From: Pseudolabrys sp.
GTDB lineage: Bacteria; Pseudomonadota; Alphaproteobacteria; Rhizobiales; Xanthobacteraceae
Direction: 5' to 3'
Assembly: GCA_019635575.1 (NCBI GenBank)
Contig: JAHBZF010000017.1
Span: 1-42,268, forward strand
Length of the DNA stretch: 42,268 bases
Below the pieces are notes generated by a model. That model was not told the DNA's origin and did not search any database. It worked only from the letters and a program-made list of their open reading frames with translations. Position numbers and translations under genes: made by a program. This document shows, piece after piece, positions 31,038 to 39,069 of this stretch; position 1 is the first letter of the stretch; every line of letters begins with the position of its first letter.

Positions 31038-31808
31038 ATGCCGATCATGACCGAACGGACGACGTCGCCAAAGACCAGTTCCCGCGCACGGCGCGGCCCG
31101 CGGCGGCGGGATTCGGCCCTGACGAAGGAATCGATCCTGCGTGCGGCGACCTATGAGTTTTGCCGGAACGGTCTCGGCGGGGCGCGGGTTGAAGCGATCG
31201 CGCAGCGCGCCAAAGCCAATATGCGTCTGCTGTATGCCTATTTCGGGGACAAGAGCGGGCTTTACATCGCGGTTCTGGAGCACGTCTACACCGAGATCCG
31301 CTCGGCGGAGCAACAACTCAACCTGGATAATCTTGATCCTGCTGCCGCCATGCGTGAACTGGTGAATTTCACCTTCACGTTTTTCGGCGAGCACCCGGAC
31401 TATATCGCGCTCATCAATACCGAGAACCTGCAGCGTGCGCAGAACATGCGGAAATCCCGCAAGATCGCGAAATTGACGCTGCCGCTGGTGACGAGCATCG
31501 AGGATATCTTGCGGCGCGGGTCTGCAGCAGACGTATTCCGGAAGGATATCGATCCAATCAATCTCTATATTTCGATCACGGCACTGAGTTATTTCCACGT
31601 GTCCAACCGTTACACACTGTCGGCCATGTTCGGGAAGGATCTCGGCGAGCCCGAATGGCTGAAAGGCCGCCGTGAGCATGCGCAGGAAATGATTTTTGCC
31701 TGGCTGACGACGGACGGGATGCAGAATCTCGTCAAGAAAGAAATGATCCGTCCGAAGGGCGAATCCCGCCGGAATGCCGTTCCGGATTTCGCGCGGAATA
31801 ACTCGTAG
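31038..31808 (+). CDS. TetR-family transcriptional regulator
   Basis: 256-aa TetR protein. A basic, low-complexity N-terminus (residues 1-28) precedes the HTH (about 33-80: ILRAATYEFCRNGLGGARVEAIAQRAK and LLYAYFGDKSGLYIAVLEHV). The C-terminal region with FTFFGEHPDYIALINTENLQRA is typical of the RutR/TetR_C group that senses small nitrogenous or aromatic compounds. It lies 28 bp upstream of the AllH-like gene, so probably the same transcript. Its likely operator is AGTAAGA-N4-TCTTACT at 32890-32907 and 37956-37973 (inference). An ATG 9 bp downstream (31047) is an alternative start. Confidence 0.9.
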   Translation: MPIMTERTTSPKTSSRARRGPRRRDSALTKESILRAATYEFCRNGLGGARVEAIAQRAKANMRLLYAYFGDKSGLYIAVLEHVYTEIRSAEQQLNLDNLDPAAAMRELVNFTFTFFGEHPDYIALINTENLQRAQNMRKSRKIAKLTLPLVTSIEDILRRGSAADVFRKDIDPINLYISITALSYFHVSNRYTLSAMFGKDLGEPEWLKGRREHAQEMIFAWLTTDGMQNLVKKEMIRPKGESRRNAVPDFARNNS

Positions 31809-31836
31809 ATCGCGGCGGCATGCCGCGTTTTGCGTG

Positions 31837-32784
31837 ATGTGGTCCGACATGCTGGAGAAGCGCCGTCACGATCGCCTGCCGCCGTCGCACGGCATCGCGA
31901 GGCATGTGACCGAGGTCGGGCTGCTTGCCCGGTCAGTGCTGCAGAGTGGCAGCGACGGTGTGGTCATGGCCGCGTTCCAGCGATGTTTCTATGCGGCGTT
32001 CGGCGACCACCTGATTTGCGTGGGTTCGCATACGCTCGGCTCCGGGCCACTGCATGTTCTCTGTGATCGCTGGCAGGACGATCTCGTCGGTGTCGGTCAG
32101 CCGATCGCGATTGAGGGGACCGCGCTCCGTGTCGATGGCGCTGTGCTGGCGGATTTTGAAATTGCGCCGACATGGCGGCCCGATCCGGCGCCCCGTTGGT
32201 CGCTGGCGAGCCTGACGGCCGGCTTGCAGGCGACCGATGCGATCTGGCGCATGACGTTCGGTGGCGAAGCGTTGGTGCCGGGTGAAGAACTGGTATCAGG
32301 CCGGTCTTCCCATCTGATCGCGGCGGCGCGGCCGGGAGTGGATGCGCTTGCCCGGATCGTCGGGGATGGATTGCGGGATTCCAGGCCTGACGCGACCGCT
32401 GGCGCCGACGTGATCGGGCTGATTGGTCTCGGGCCGGGGCTGACGCCATCGGGCGACGACGTCCTCCTCGGTGCTCTTGTTGCGCTGGGCGCGCTCGAAT
32501 TGCCGCAGGTGCGGGACACGCTTTGGCGTCAATGCCAACCCTCCCTCGATCGCACCAATGCTATCAGCCGGGCGCATCTTGAAGCAGCGGCCGGTGGCTA
32601 TGGCGCTGCGGTCTTGCACGCGGCCATTCACGCCACGATCGCTGGCCGGGTCGCGGAGCTTGATCGGGTGCTGGCGGCGGTGTCCGAGGTGGGTGAGACC
32701 TCGGGCCGCGACGCTTTCACCGGCGCGCTGGTCGCCCTGCGGACGGTGAGACGGCACGTCGCCGCTGCCGCCCGGACGCCCTGA
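31837..32784 (+). CDS. allH: AllH-like protein (DUF2877), oxamate carbamoyltransferase subunit candidate
   Basis: 315-aa protein of the DUF2877 family, whose E. coli member AllH (YlbF) has been assigned with AllF and AllG to oxamate carbamoyltransferase. The family landmark GLIGLGPGLTPSGDDVLLGALVAL is present near residue 190, and SRAHLEAAAGGYG later. It occurs here with AllG- and AllF-like proteins and a carbamate kinase, as in the E. coli all cluster, although allH is separated from the others by a 155-bp promoter region. The ATG at 31837 is preferred; 31849 is possible. No ribosome-binding site is strong. Substrate specificity (oxamate or another oxamoyl/ureide) is not provable from sequence. 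Confidence 0.82.
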   Translation: MWSDMLEKRRHDRLPPSHGIARHVTEVGLLARSVLQSGSDGVVMAAFQRCFYAAFGDHLICVGSHTLGSGPLHVLCDRWQDDLVGVGQPIAIEGTALRVDGAVLADFEIAPTWRPDPAPRWSLASLTAGLQATDAIWRMTFGGEALVPGEELVSGRSSHLIAAARPGVDALARIVGDGLRDSRPDATAGADVIGLIGLGPGLTPSGDDVLLGALVALGALELPQVRDTLWRQCQPSLDRTNAISRAHLEAAAGGYGAAVLHAAIHATIAGRVAELDRVLAAVSEVGETSGRDAFTGALVALRTVRRHVAAAARTP

Positions 32785-32882
32785 ATCGCGGCCTTCATTG
32801 CCGGAATCCCGCGGTGCGGCCGCCGGACCCTTGGCGCTGACAGCCGGAATTATCGCGCCTGTCCGAAGCCCACAGCTTTGAT

Positions 32883-32912
32883 TTGACCAAGTAAGACGTT
32901 TCTTACTAATAT
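32883..32912 (+). promoter_or_regulatory. Promoter with embedded TetR-type operator (AllG/AllF/kinase operon)
   Basis: TTGACC (32883-32888) and TAATAT (32907-32912) are separated by 18 bp. The spacer is filled by AGTAAGA-CGTT-TCTTACT (32890-32907), an 18-bp palindrome with perfect 7-bp arms. It begins one base after the -35 hexamer, so occupancy would block RNA polymerase. The same palindrome lies at 37956-37973. The rest of 32785-32939 has no other feature. Confidence 0.7.
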
Positions 32913-32939
32913 TTCGTGCCGAACAAGGAGGATACGCTG

Positions 32940-33131
32940 GTGTCGGAGAAGCGGGAACAGACCAAGTGCCAGGCGCTGCTGACGAACGACCTGACGGTGG
33001 TGAATGTCGGGCTGGAGGGCTTCGTCAAGGATCTTCAGGATTGCGGCATCGCGGTCGTGCATGTCGACTGGTCACCCCCCGCTGGCGGAGATCCGAAAAT
33101 GGCCGCGCTGCTCGCGAAACTCGGCGTGTGA
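32940..33131 (+). CDS. Small stand-alone domain protein of the FdrA/YlbE system
   Basis: 63-aa protein (GTG start) preceded by AAGGAGG 8 bp upstream. Its core NDLTVVNVGLEGFVKDLQDCG-, IAVVHVDWSPPAGGDPK resembles a short segment that, as I remember, occurs attached to FdrA- or YlbE-type proteins in other genomes. Here it is encoded separately, and AllF at 510 aa is shorter than E. coli FdrA (about 555), which would agree with a split. It is the first gene after the operator-containing promoter and ends 9 bp before allG. It could contribute a carbamoyl- or nucleotide-binding loop to the complex; its function is not established. Confidence 0.7.
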   Translation: MSEKREQTKCQALLTNDLTVVNVGLEGFVKDLQDCGIAVVHVDWSPPAGGDPKMAALLAKLGV

Positions 33132-33140
33132 GGGCAGGTC

Positions 33141-34391
33141 ATGAAACTGATCGAGGAAGCCAACAAGAAGGCGCTTTCCATCATCCTGGAAGGTGAGCCG
33201 AAGCTGATCGACATCGTCCCGGCCAAGGACGTGCTCAAGGGATTGAAGGAGCGCATGATCCTTCATGCCGGTCCACCGATCACCTGGGACCGGATGTGTG
33301 GCCCGATGCGCGGCGCCGTTGCCGGCGCCATCGTGTTCGAGGGGTGGGCTCCGGATCTGGAAGCCGCCACCAAGCTCGCGGCCGGCGGTGGCGTCGAATT
33401 CCATCCCAATCATCATTTCGGCGCGGTCGGCCCGATGACGGGCATGACGACGCTGTCGATGCCGCTGTTCGTCGTCGAGAACACGCGCTTCGGCAATCGC
33501 GCCTACTGCGCGATCAACGAAGGTCTCGGCAAGGTGATGCGCTTCGGCGGCAACGACGCCAGCGTGCTCAAGCGCCTGGCGTGGCTGCGCGATGTGTTCG
33601 GCCCGGTTCTGGGGAAAGCCATCCGTGCCAAGGGCGGCGTCGATCTCAAGGCGATCATCGCGCGCGGCCTGTCGATGGGCGACGAGATGCACCAGCGCAA
33701 TCTCGCCTGTTCGAGCATCTTCCTCCGGGAAGTCGGGCCATCGCTGGCGCGGACCTCCGACAATAACGAGATCCTTGCGGAGTGCATCGCGTTCATCGCG
33801 CAGAACGACCAGTTCTTTCTCAACATCGCCATGGCGATGGGCAAGGCGATGACCGATCCGGCCAAGGGGATTCGCGGATCGACGATCGTCACCGTGATGT
33901 CCCGCAACGGCACCGATTTCGGCGTGCGCGTCAGCGGTCTTGGCGACCGCTGGTTCACGGCGCCGGTGGAAATGCCCGAGGGTCTCTATTTCGCGGGCTT
34001 CTCGCGCAAGGATGCCAATCCGGATATGGGCGATTCCGCGATTGTCGAGACGGTCGGGCTCGGCGGATTTGCGATGGGCGCGGCCCCCGCGGTCGCCGGC
34101 TTCATCGGTGCCGGTTCGCCGTCGGCGGCGGGCGATTTCACCCGCGCCATGGGCGAGATCACCGTCGGTCAGAATCCCGAATGGACGATCCCCGCGCTCG
34201 ACTTCGCCGGCGTGCCGACCGGCATCGACGTCCGGCTCGTGGTCGAAACCGGTCTCGCCCCGGTCATCAATACCGGCATCGCGCATCGTGAGCCCGGCAT
34301 CGGCCAGGTCGGCGCCGGCGTGGTGCGCGCTCCGCTCGCCTGCTTCCAGCAGGCTGTCCTCGCCATTGCCGAAGATCTGGGGGTCTCATGA
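33141..34391 (+). CDS. allG: AllG-like protein (DUF1116, YlbE), oxamate carbamoyltransferase subunit candidate
   Basis: 416-aa protein of the DUF1116 family. The landmark ILHAGPPITWDRMCGPMRG is near residue 40, followed by GAIVFEGWA, GVEFHPNHHFGAVGPMTGMT and ENTRFGNRAYCAINEGLG; later MGEITVGQNPEWTIPALDF and GIAHREPGIGQVGAG complete the pattern. The E. coli homologue YlbE (AllG) belongs to the oxamate carbamoyltransferase set. The start follows GAGGGCAGG. The stop overlaps the next ATG by 4 bp. The many conserved His and Asp residues imply an enzyme; its detailed mechanism is not known to me. Confidence 0.88.
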   Translation: MKLIEEANKKALSIILEGEPKLIDIVPAKDVLKGLKERMILHAGPPITWDRMCGPMRGAVAGAIVFEGWAPDLEAATKLAAGGGVEFHPNHHFGAVGPMTGMTTLSMPLFVVENTRFGNRAYCAINEGLGKVMRFGGNDASVLKRLAWLRDVFGPVLGKAIRAKGGVDLKAIIARGLSMGDEMHQRNLACSSIFLREVGPSLARTSDNNEILAECIAFIAQNDQFFLNIAMAMGKAMTDPAKGIRGSTIVTVMSRNGTDFGVRVSGLGDRWFTAPVEMPEGLYFAGFSRKDANPDMGDSAIVETVGLGGFAMGAAPAVAGFIGAGSPSAAGDFTRAMGEITVGQNPEWTIPALDFAGVPTGIDVRLVVETGLAPVINTGIAHREPGIGQVGAGVVRAPLACFQQAVLAIAEDLGVS

Positions 34392-35920
34392 CCGGAGTTG
34401 TCCTGAACGAAGTCCGCAAGGGCTTCTATCTCGATTCAGTCGCGTTGATGCGGTTGTCCCGCGAGATCGCGGCGATGCCCGGCGTCGTTGAAGCGGCGCT
34501 GATGATGGGGACGCCGTCGAACCTGGCGATCATGCGCAACGCCGGCCTCCTGTCCGGCGATATCAGCACGCAAGGCAGCGATCTCATTCTGGCGGTCAAG
34601 GCCGAAACCGAACAGGCGGCGCGCACGGCGCTCGACGATGCGCTCAAGGCGCTCGACAAGCCGAAGTCGCAAGCGGGCGGAAAAAGCGAATGGCGTCCGC
34701 GCAGCATCGCCTCGGCGGTGGCGGCGACGCCCGACGCCAATATCGCGCTGATCTCGGTGCCCGGTGAATTCGCCGCGGCCGAAGCGCGCAAGGCGCTCAA
34801 TCGCGGTCTGCATGTGCTGATGTTCAGCGACAATGTCTCGATTGCCGACGAACTTTCGCTGAAGCAGCAGGCCCGCGAGGCCGGGCTGTTGATGATGGGG
34901 CCGGACTGCGGAACGGCGATCATCAATGGCGCGCCGCTCGCTTTCGCGAACAAACTCAAGCGCGGCAGCGTCGGCATCATCGGCGCGTCGGGAACCGGTA
35001 CGCAGGAAATTTCCTGTCTGGTGTCCGAGGCGGGCGTCGGCATCTCGCATGCCATCGGCGTCGGGGGGCGCGATCTCAAGAAGGATATCGGTGGCATCAC
35101 CACTTTGATGGCAATCGATGCGCTCGATGCCGATCCAGCCACCGAGCGTGTGGTGCTGGTGTCGAAGCCGCCGCATCCGGATGTAGCGAAGGCTGTCGTC
35201 GCGCGCATCGCTAGAAGTCCGAAGGCCTATACCGTCTGCTTCATCGGCGCGGCCTCGGCCGAGCTTCCGAAGAACGCCGGCTTCGCCGCGACCTTGAAGC
35301 AAGCAGCCGAACACGCGCTGGGTGGAAAGAAGATCGGAGCCGGTTTCGATCCGGCGGTTGTCGGCGCGCGCCTGTCGCGCCGGAAGGGCGCGGGGCGTAT
35401 TGAGGGACTGTTCGCCGGCGGGACGCTGTGTGCCGAAGCACAGGTGGTGTTGACCGCCGGTGGACGAAAGGTCGTGTCGAACGCGCCGATTCCAGGCGTT
35501 GCGTCGCTCGACGGCAAGGACAGCGCCGGCTGCGACCGGATGATCGACCTCGGCGCCGATGAATACACGCAGGGCCGGCCGCATCCGATGATCGATCCGT
35601 CGGTGCGTGACGACGCGCTGCGGGCCGCGCTTGTCAATCCGGATATTGCCGTCGTTCTGCTTGATCTGGTGATCGGCTACGGCGCGCACTCCGATCCTGC
35701 GTCGCATCTTGCGGGCGTCGTCGACAAGCGTGCCGCAAATGCCCCGGTGCTGATCGCGTCGGTGACGGGCACCGAACTCGATCCGCAGGTGCGTTCCGCG
35801 CAGATCAAACGCTTGGAATCAGCCGGCATCATCGTTGCGCCATCGAACGAACAGGCTTGTGAACTCGCTCTTAGCGTCATCAATGCAGACGCCAAGGTGA
35901 ATCGCCATGCGAACGCTTGA
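34388..35920 (+). CDS. allF: AllF/FdrA-like protein (succinyl-CoA synthetase alpha fold)
   Basis: 510-aa FdrA-family protein. The centre (about 195-225) has SVGIIGASGTGTQEISCLVSEAGVGISHAIGVG-, the CoA-ligase alpha-subunit fold, after a CoA-binding-like half (ANIALISVPGEFAAAEARKAL). The phospho-histidine motif of succinyl-CoA synthetase is not evident, in line with a carbamoyltransferase role instead of a ligase. E. coli FdrA (AllF) is grouped with AllG and AllH as oxamate carbamoyltransferase, which makes carbamoyl phosphate plus oxamate from oxalurate. The gene overlaps allG by 4 bp and the carbamate kinase by 14 bp. It is about 45 residues shorter than E. coli FdrA. Confidence 0.88.
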   Translation: MTGVVLNEVRKGFYLDSVALMRLSREIAAMPGVVEAALMMGTPSNLAIMRNAGLLSGDISTQGSDLILAVKAETEQAARTALDDALKALDKPKSQAGGKSEWRPRSIASAVAATPDANIALISVPGEFAAAEARKALNRGLHVLMFSDNVSIADELSLKQQAREAGLLMMGPDCGTAIINGAPLAFANKLKRGSVGIIGASGTGTQEISCLVSEAGVGISHAIGVGGRDLKKDIGGITTLMAIDALDADPATERVVLVSKPPHPDVAKAVVARIARSPKAYTVCFIGAASAELPKNAGFAATLKQAAEHALGGKKIGAGFDPAVVGARLSRRKGAGRIEGLFAGGTLCAEAQVVLTAGGRKVVSNAPIPGVASLDGKDSAGCDRMIDLGADEYTQGRPHPMIDPSVRDDALRAALVNPDIAVVLLDLVIGYGAHSDPASHLAGVVDKRAANAPVLIASVTGTELDPQVRSAQIKRLESAGIIVAPSNEQACELALSVINADAKVNRHANA

Positions 35921-36887
35921 TGAGGTTCCCCGCCGTCTGGTGATCGCGATCGGCGGAAACGCCGTTCACCCGGAGGATATCAGCGGCACCTCTGACGAGC
36001 AGAAGGTGATCGCGCAGCAGACCGCCGAGGCTTTGCTGCCGCTGGCCGAGCTCGACAATGATCTGGTGATTACGCACGGCAACGGCCCGGTGGTCGGCAA
36101 GATCATGATGCGCCAGATGCTGACCATGGATCGCATCCCGCCGATGTCGATGGACATTTGCGTGGCGCACAGCCAGGGGGGCATCGCCTATCTGCTCATG
36201 CAGGCGATGGAGAATGCGTTGCGCGAACGGGGCAATCCGCGCCATGTCGCGAGCCTGCTCACGCAGGTGGAGGTTGATCCCAACGATCCGGCCTTCACCA
36301 ATCCGACCAAGTTCGTCGGGCCGTTCTTCTCCGAGGAAGAAGCGAAACGGATCGGCGCCGAGCTCAACTGGAAGATGCGCGAAGACTCCGGGCGTGGCTG
36401 GCGTCATGTGGTGCCGTCGCCGAAGCCGAAGCATATCTGCGACATCTCGCTGGTCGATGCCCTGCTCAAGCGCGGGACCATTGTCATCGCCGGTGGCGGT
36501 GGTGGCGTGCCGGTGATCCGCGGTCCGAAAGGCACCCGCACCGGCGTGCCGGCGGTGATCGACAAGGATCTCACCTCGGCGCATATGGCGAATGTTCTCG
36601 GCATCGAGGAGTTGCTGATTTTGACGGCGGTGCCGCGCGTCGCCGTGAACTTCGGAAAGCCGAACAAGAAGGAACTGGATCAGGTCTCGCTCGACGAGAT
36701 CAAAGCTTATCACCGCGAGGGACATTTTCCGCCGGGCAGCATGGGTCCGAAGGTCGATGCGGCGATCCGATTCCTGGAAGGGGGCGGAAAGCGCGCGATC
36801 ATCAGCCACCTCGATTGCGCGATGGCTGCTTTGCGCGGCGAAACCGGCACCCATATCGTCCACGCCACGCCAGCGGCGTCATCGTGA
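35907..36887 (+). CDS. arcC: Carbamate kinase
   Basis: 326-aa amino-acid-kinase-family enzyme with an N-terminal AIGGNAVHPED (GGN at 16-18), THGNGPVVG at 56-64, AGGGGGVPVI near 196 and DKDLTSAHMANVLG near 217: the complete carbamate kinase set. It converts carbamoyl phosphate and ADP to ATP, ammonia and CO2. Downstream of AllG/AllF it would recover ATP from the carbamoyl phosphate of the transferase reaction; the E. coli equivalent in the all cluster is AllK (YbcF). The start overlaps allF by 14 bp. At 326 residues it is slightly longer than arginine-deiminase-pathway ArcC (about 310), with an insertion around 128-165, and no arginine deiminase gene is nearby. Confidence 0.93.
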   Translation: MRTLDEVPRRLVIAIGGNAVHPEDISGTSDEQKVIAQQTAEALLPLAELDNDLVITHGNGPVVGKIMMRQMLTMDRIPPMSMDICVAHSQGGIAYLLMQAMENALRERGNPRHVASLLTQVEVDPNDPAFTNPTKFVGPFFSEEEAKRIGAELNWKMREDSGRGWRHVVPSPKPKHICDISLVDALLKRGTIVIAGGGGGVPVIRGPKGTRTGVPAVIDKDLTSAHMANVLGIEELLILTAVPRVAVNFGKPNKKELDQVSLDEIKAYHREGHFPPGSMGPKVDAAIRFLEGGGKRAIISHLDCAMAALRGETGTHIVHATPAASS

Positions 36888-36898
36888 CAGGCTACCCG

Positions 36899-36918
36899 CG
36901 CGCCCGATTTTGGGCGCG
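36899..36918. terminator. Candidate bidirectional hairpin between convergent genes
   Basis: CGCGCCC (36899-36905) and GGGCGCG (36912-36918) pair around GATTTT in the 40-bp gap between the carbamate kinase and the PuuE-like gene. A perfect 7-bp GC-only stem is present, but no T-run, so this is a low-confidence terminator for either strand. Confidence 0.4.
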
Positions 36919-36927
36919 GGCTTCAGT

Positions 36928-37905
36928 TCACGGGATCGTGCCGTCCGGCAGCGTCCGGACATGCCGGGCAATCTCGCCGGCGGTGGTGATCCAGATGTCG
37001 TCGCGGCGTGCAACGATGGCCTGTAGCGCGCGCCGCAAGTGGCGCATGCGATAAGGCTGCCCCACCAGATAGGGGTGCAGCGCAATTCCCATGACGAGGG
37101 ACTGCTTCCTGGATTGCAGCAGCATCTCCTCGAAATTGTCGATGATCATGTCGGCGAACTGATCGGCGGAATCCTTCCGTCCGGCGATGGAGGGAATGTC
37201 GTTGAGTTCCTGCGGATAAGGCACGGACAGAATACGCTTGCCGTTGCGCGTCGCGAACCAGATCGGCTGATCGTCCATGCACCAGTCGAGCAGATACTCA
37301 TAGCCGGCCTCGGCCAGCAGATCGGGGGTGAGGGGGGATTGCGAAATCCAGGGGCCGAGCCAGCCGGTCGGCCGCTTCCCCTCGGCCTGAATGATGGTAT
37401 CGGTTGATTCTTTGATGAGGTCGCGTTCTTCCGCTTCCGAGAGTTGTCCCTGCCGCTCGGAATTGGTGCGGCCGTGACCGACGATTTCACAGCCGCGCTC
37501 GCGAAACGCGTCCATCACCTCGGGGCAGTAGTGATAGATGCTGCTGTTCACCAGCACCGAAACCGGCAGCGACAACTCGTCGAACAGATCGATCAGGCGC
37601 CAGACGCCCACGCGGTTGCCGTAGTCGCGCCAGGAGAAATTCAGCACGTCCGGATGCGGGCCGCCGGGCGCCAATTCGGCTCCCAAGCCTTCGCCGAAGG
37701 CAAAATGCTCAAGGTTGAGGCCGATATAAACGGCAAGCTGCTTGTTCCCCGGCCAGACGAAGTGGGGGCGGCGGGTGATCGCGGAATAATGGTAGCGCCC
37801 ATGGTGCTTCAGGAGGAGGCGAATGTCTTTCGCTGTCGCGTTGTCCACGCGCGTCCCATGAGCGGTTGTTTCACCGGTGGTCCGCGCGTTCGTCTTGTCG
37901 TTCAT
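36928..37905 (-). CDS. puuE: PuuE-like cofactor-independent allantoinase family protein (polysaccharide deacetylase fold)
   Basis: 325-aa NodB-fold protein. RYHYSAITRRPHFVWPG and LAVYIGLNLEHFAFGEGLG are signatures of the PuuE allantoinase subgroup. The first NodB motif, normally carrying the metal-binding Asp, reads NLEHF, and HGRTNSE lies at 144-150; a metal-free or altered site agrees with the cofactor-independent PuuE enzymes. It could hydrolyse allantoin or a related cyclic ureide. It is convergent with the all-type operon and its upstream region carries the same palindrome, so it is probably co-regulated. The ATG at 37905 follows GAAGGAAAA. Substrate assignment is by family and context only. 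Confidence 0.82.
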   Translation of the reverse strand: MNDKTNARTTGETTAHGTRVDNATAKDIRLLLKHHGRYHYSAITRRPHFVWPGNKQLAVYIGLNLEHFAFGEGLGAELAPGGPHPDVLNFSWRDYGNRVGVWRLIDLFDELSLPVSVLVNSSIYHYCPEVMDAFRERGCEIVGHGRTNSERQGQLSEAEERDLIKESTDTIIQAEGKRPTGWLGPWISQSPLTPDLLAEAGYEYLLDWCMDDQPIWFATRNGKRILSVPYPQELNDIPSIAGRKDSADQFADMIIDNFEEMLLQSRKQSLVMGIALHPYLVGQPYRMRHLRRALQAIVARRDDIWITTAGEIARHVRTLPDGTIP

Positions 37906-37949
37906 CGTGATTTTCCTTCGCCAGATCGTTCTGGCCGCTTGACTTTCGT

Positions 37950-37981
37950 ATAATGTTGAAGAGACTTCTTACTTCCGTCAA
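37950..37981 (-). promoter_or_regulatory. Promoter region with second TetR-type operator (PuuE-like gene)
   Basis: Read on the minus strand: TTGACG (37981-37976), then AGTAAGA-AGTC-TCTTCAA (37973-37956), then CATTAT (37955-37950). The -35, palindrome and -10-like hexamer follow in the same order as at 32883-32912. The first arm matches perfectly and the second in 4 of 7 positions. The -35/-10 spacing is 20 bp, longer than ideal. A TATAAT on the plus strand (37949-37954) could also serve the divergent liv operon. Confidence 0.6.
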
Positions 37982-38015
37982 GTTCGCGAACAAGCGACAG
38001 CGGAGGAATGCCGGA

Positions 38016-38036
38016 TGTTGCCACCTGAGGGCAACA
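38016..38036. promoter_or_regulatory. Inverted repeat between puuE-like gene and liv operon
   Basis: TGTTGCC (38016-38022) and GGCAACA (38030-38036) are perfect 7-bp arms with a 7-bp spacer, about 160 bp upstream of livH. A perfect 10-bp palindrome GTTCGCGAAC (37982-37991) lies nearby. Both are candidate regulator sites; neither matches the AGTAAGA operator. Confidence 0.35.
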
Positions 38037-38068
38037 CCAGCAATGGGAGGAGCGGCTGCGTGACAATG

Positions 38069-38088
38069 AAAAAACCGCCGAGTGGCGG
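38069..38088 (-). terminator. Small intrinsic terminator on the minus strand
   Basis: On the minus strand CCGCC-ACTC-GGCGG (38088-38075) is followed by TTTTTT (38074-38069). It lies upstream of the PuuE-like promoter, so it would stop antisense transcripts from the liv side and insulate that promoter. The stem is short (5 bp, all GC). Confidence 0.4.
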
Positions 38089-38163
38089 AACAGTGAATTT
38101 CGTTCCCCGATGCGCACCGAGCGTGCGATGATCGCGAACGACTAAGAACGTTCACAGACAGCC

Positions 38164-38193
38164 AAGGGCGAGCAAGGCAAGGGCGAGCAAGGT
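38164..38193. repeat. 15-bp tandem repeat directly before the livH start codon
   Basis: AAGGGCGAGCAAGGC (38164-38178) and AAGGGCGAGCAAGGT (38179-38193) are 14 of 15 identical and end exactly at the ATG. Each copy carries AAGGG and AAGG elements, so the ribosome-binding site of livH is duplicated. Confidence 0.6.
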
Positions 38194-39069
38194 ATGTCTC
38201 TGCTTCCGGCAATTCTGACAGGACTGGCGCTTGGCAGCATGTATGGGCTGCTTGCGCTGGGCTTTCACGTCACCTTCGCGGTGTCCGGCACGGTGAACTT
38301 TTCTCAGGGCAGTTCGATGACCCTGGGTGCCGTTGTCGGATACTTTGTCCTCATTGCGTGGGGATGGCCGACCGCATTGGGCATCCCCGTGGTCCTTTTC
38401 GCCTGCGCGATCTACGGGCTGGTCATCGAGCGTTACGCCGTGCGTCCCTTCGTGGCACGCGGTTCGGACAACTGGCTGATGGCGACGGTCGCGGTCGGCA
38501 TCATCGTCGACAATCTGATGCTGTTCGTGTTCGGCAAGGAGCCGCGCGGCTTCCCGTCGTCGCTCGCCGTCACGCCGATCCAGATCGTCGAAGGCGCCGG
38601 TGTTTATCCGCTGCAGCTCGTGATTCCGGTGATCGGGTTGCTGCTTGCGGCGGGTCTGCATCTGTTCACCCAGCGCACGCGTCATGGCGTGGCGATGCTG
38701 GCGGTGGTGCAGAATCCAAGTGCGGCAAAGCTGATGGGGATCGACGTCGGCCGGGTGATCGCCGTCAGCTACGCGGTGTCCGCGGTGCTGGCCGGGATCG
38801 CCGCGCTGCTGATCGCGCCGTTGTTCAACGTCTCGTCGGAGATGGGGACGCTGTTCGGCATCAAGGCCTTCGCCGCCGCCATCATCGGCGGTCTCGGCAG
38901 TGCCTGGGGCGTGATGCTGGCTGGTCTTTGCCTTGGCCTCATCGAAGTCCTGGCGACCGCCTATCTCGGGTCGGTCTACACCCAGATCATCACATTCGCG
39001 TCCGTCATCCTGATCCTGGTCGTCATGCCCTATGGGTTGCTCGGCCGTGCTGGAGTGAAAAAGGTTTGA
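38194..39069 (+). CDS. livH: Branched-chain-type ABC permease (LivH family)
   Basis: 291-aa inner-membrane protein with about eight hydrophobic segments. GLALGSMYGLLALGFHVTFAVSGTVNFSQG at the N-terminus, GIDVGRVIAVSYAVSAVLAGIAALL in the middle and GGLGSAWGVMLAGLCLGLIE near 237 are standard LivH landmarks. The stop codon overlaps the start of the LivM-LivG-LivF fusion by one base (TGATG). The family carries branched amino acids, urea, amides and aromatic acids; in this setting a ureide, oxamate or amide would be plausible. No periplasmic binding protein for it is in the window. Confidence 0.93.
   Translation: MSLLPAILTGLALGSMYGLLALGFHVTFAVSGTVNFSQGSSMTLGAVVGYFVLIAWGWPTALGIPVVLFACAIYGLVIERYAVRPFVARGSDNWLMATVAVGIIVDNLMLFVFGKEPRGFPSSLAVTPIQIVEGAGVYPLQLVIPVIGLLLAAGLHLFTQRTRHGVAMLAVVQNPSAAKLMGIDVGRVIAVSYAVSAVLAGIAALLIAPLFNVSSEMGTLFGIKAFAAAIIGGLGSAWGVMLAGLCLGLIEVLATAYLGSVYTQIITFASVILILVVMPYGLLGRAGVKKV

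Noticed and set aside
38067-38132. Short leader-peptide-like ORF (KKPPSGG...) upstream of livH
   Set aside because: Begins in the A-run of the minus-strand terminator, has no amino-acid run suggestive of attenuation and poor ribosome-binding spacing.
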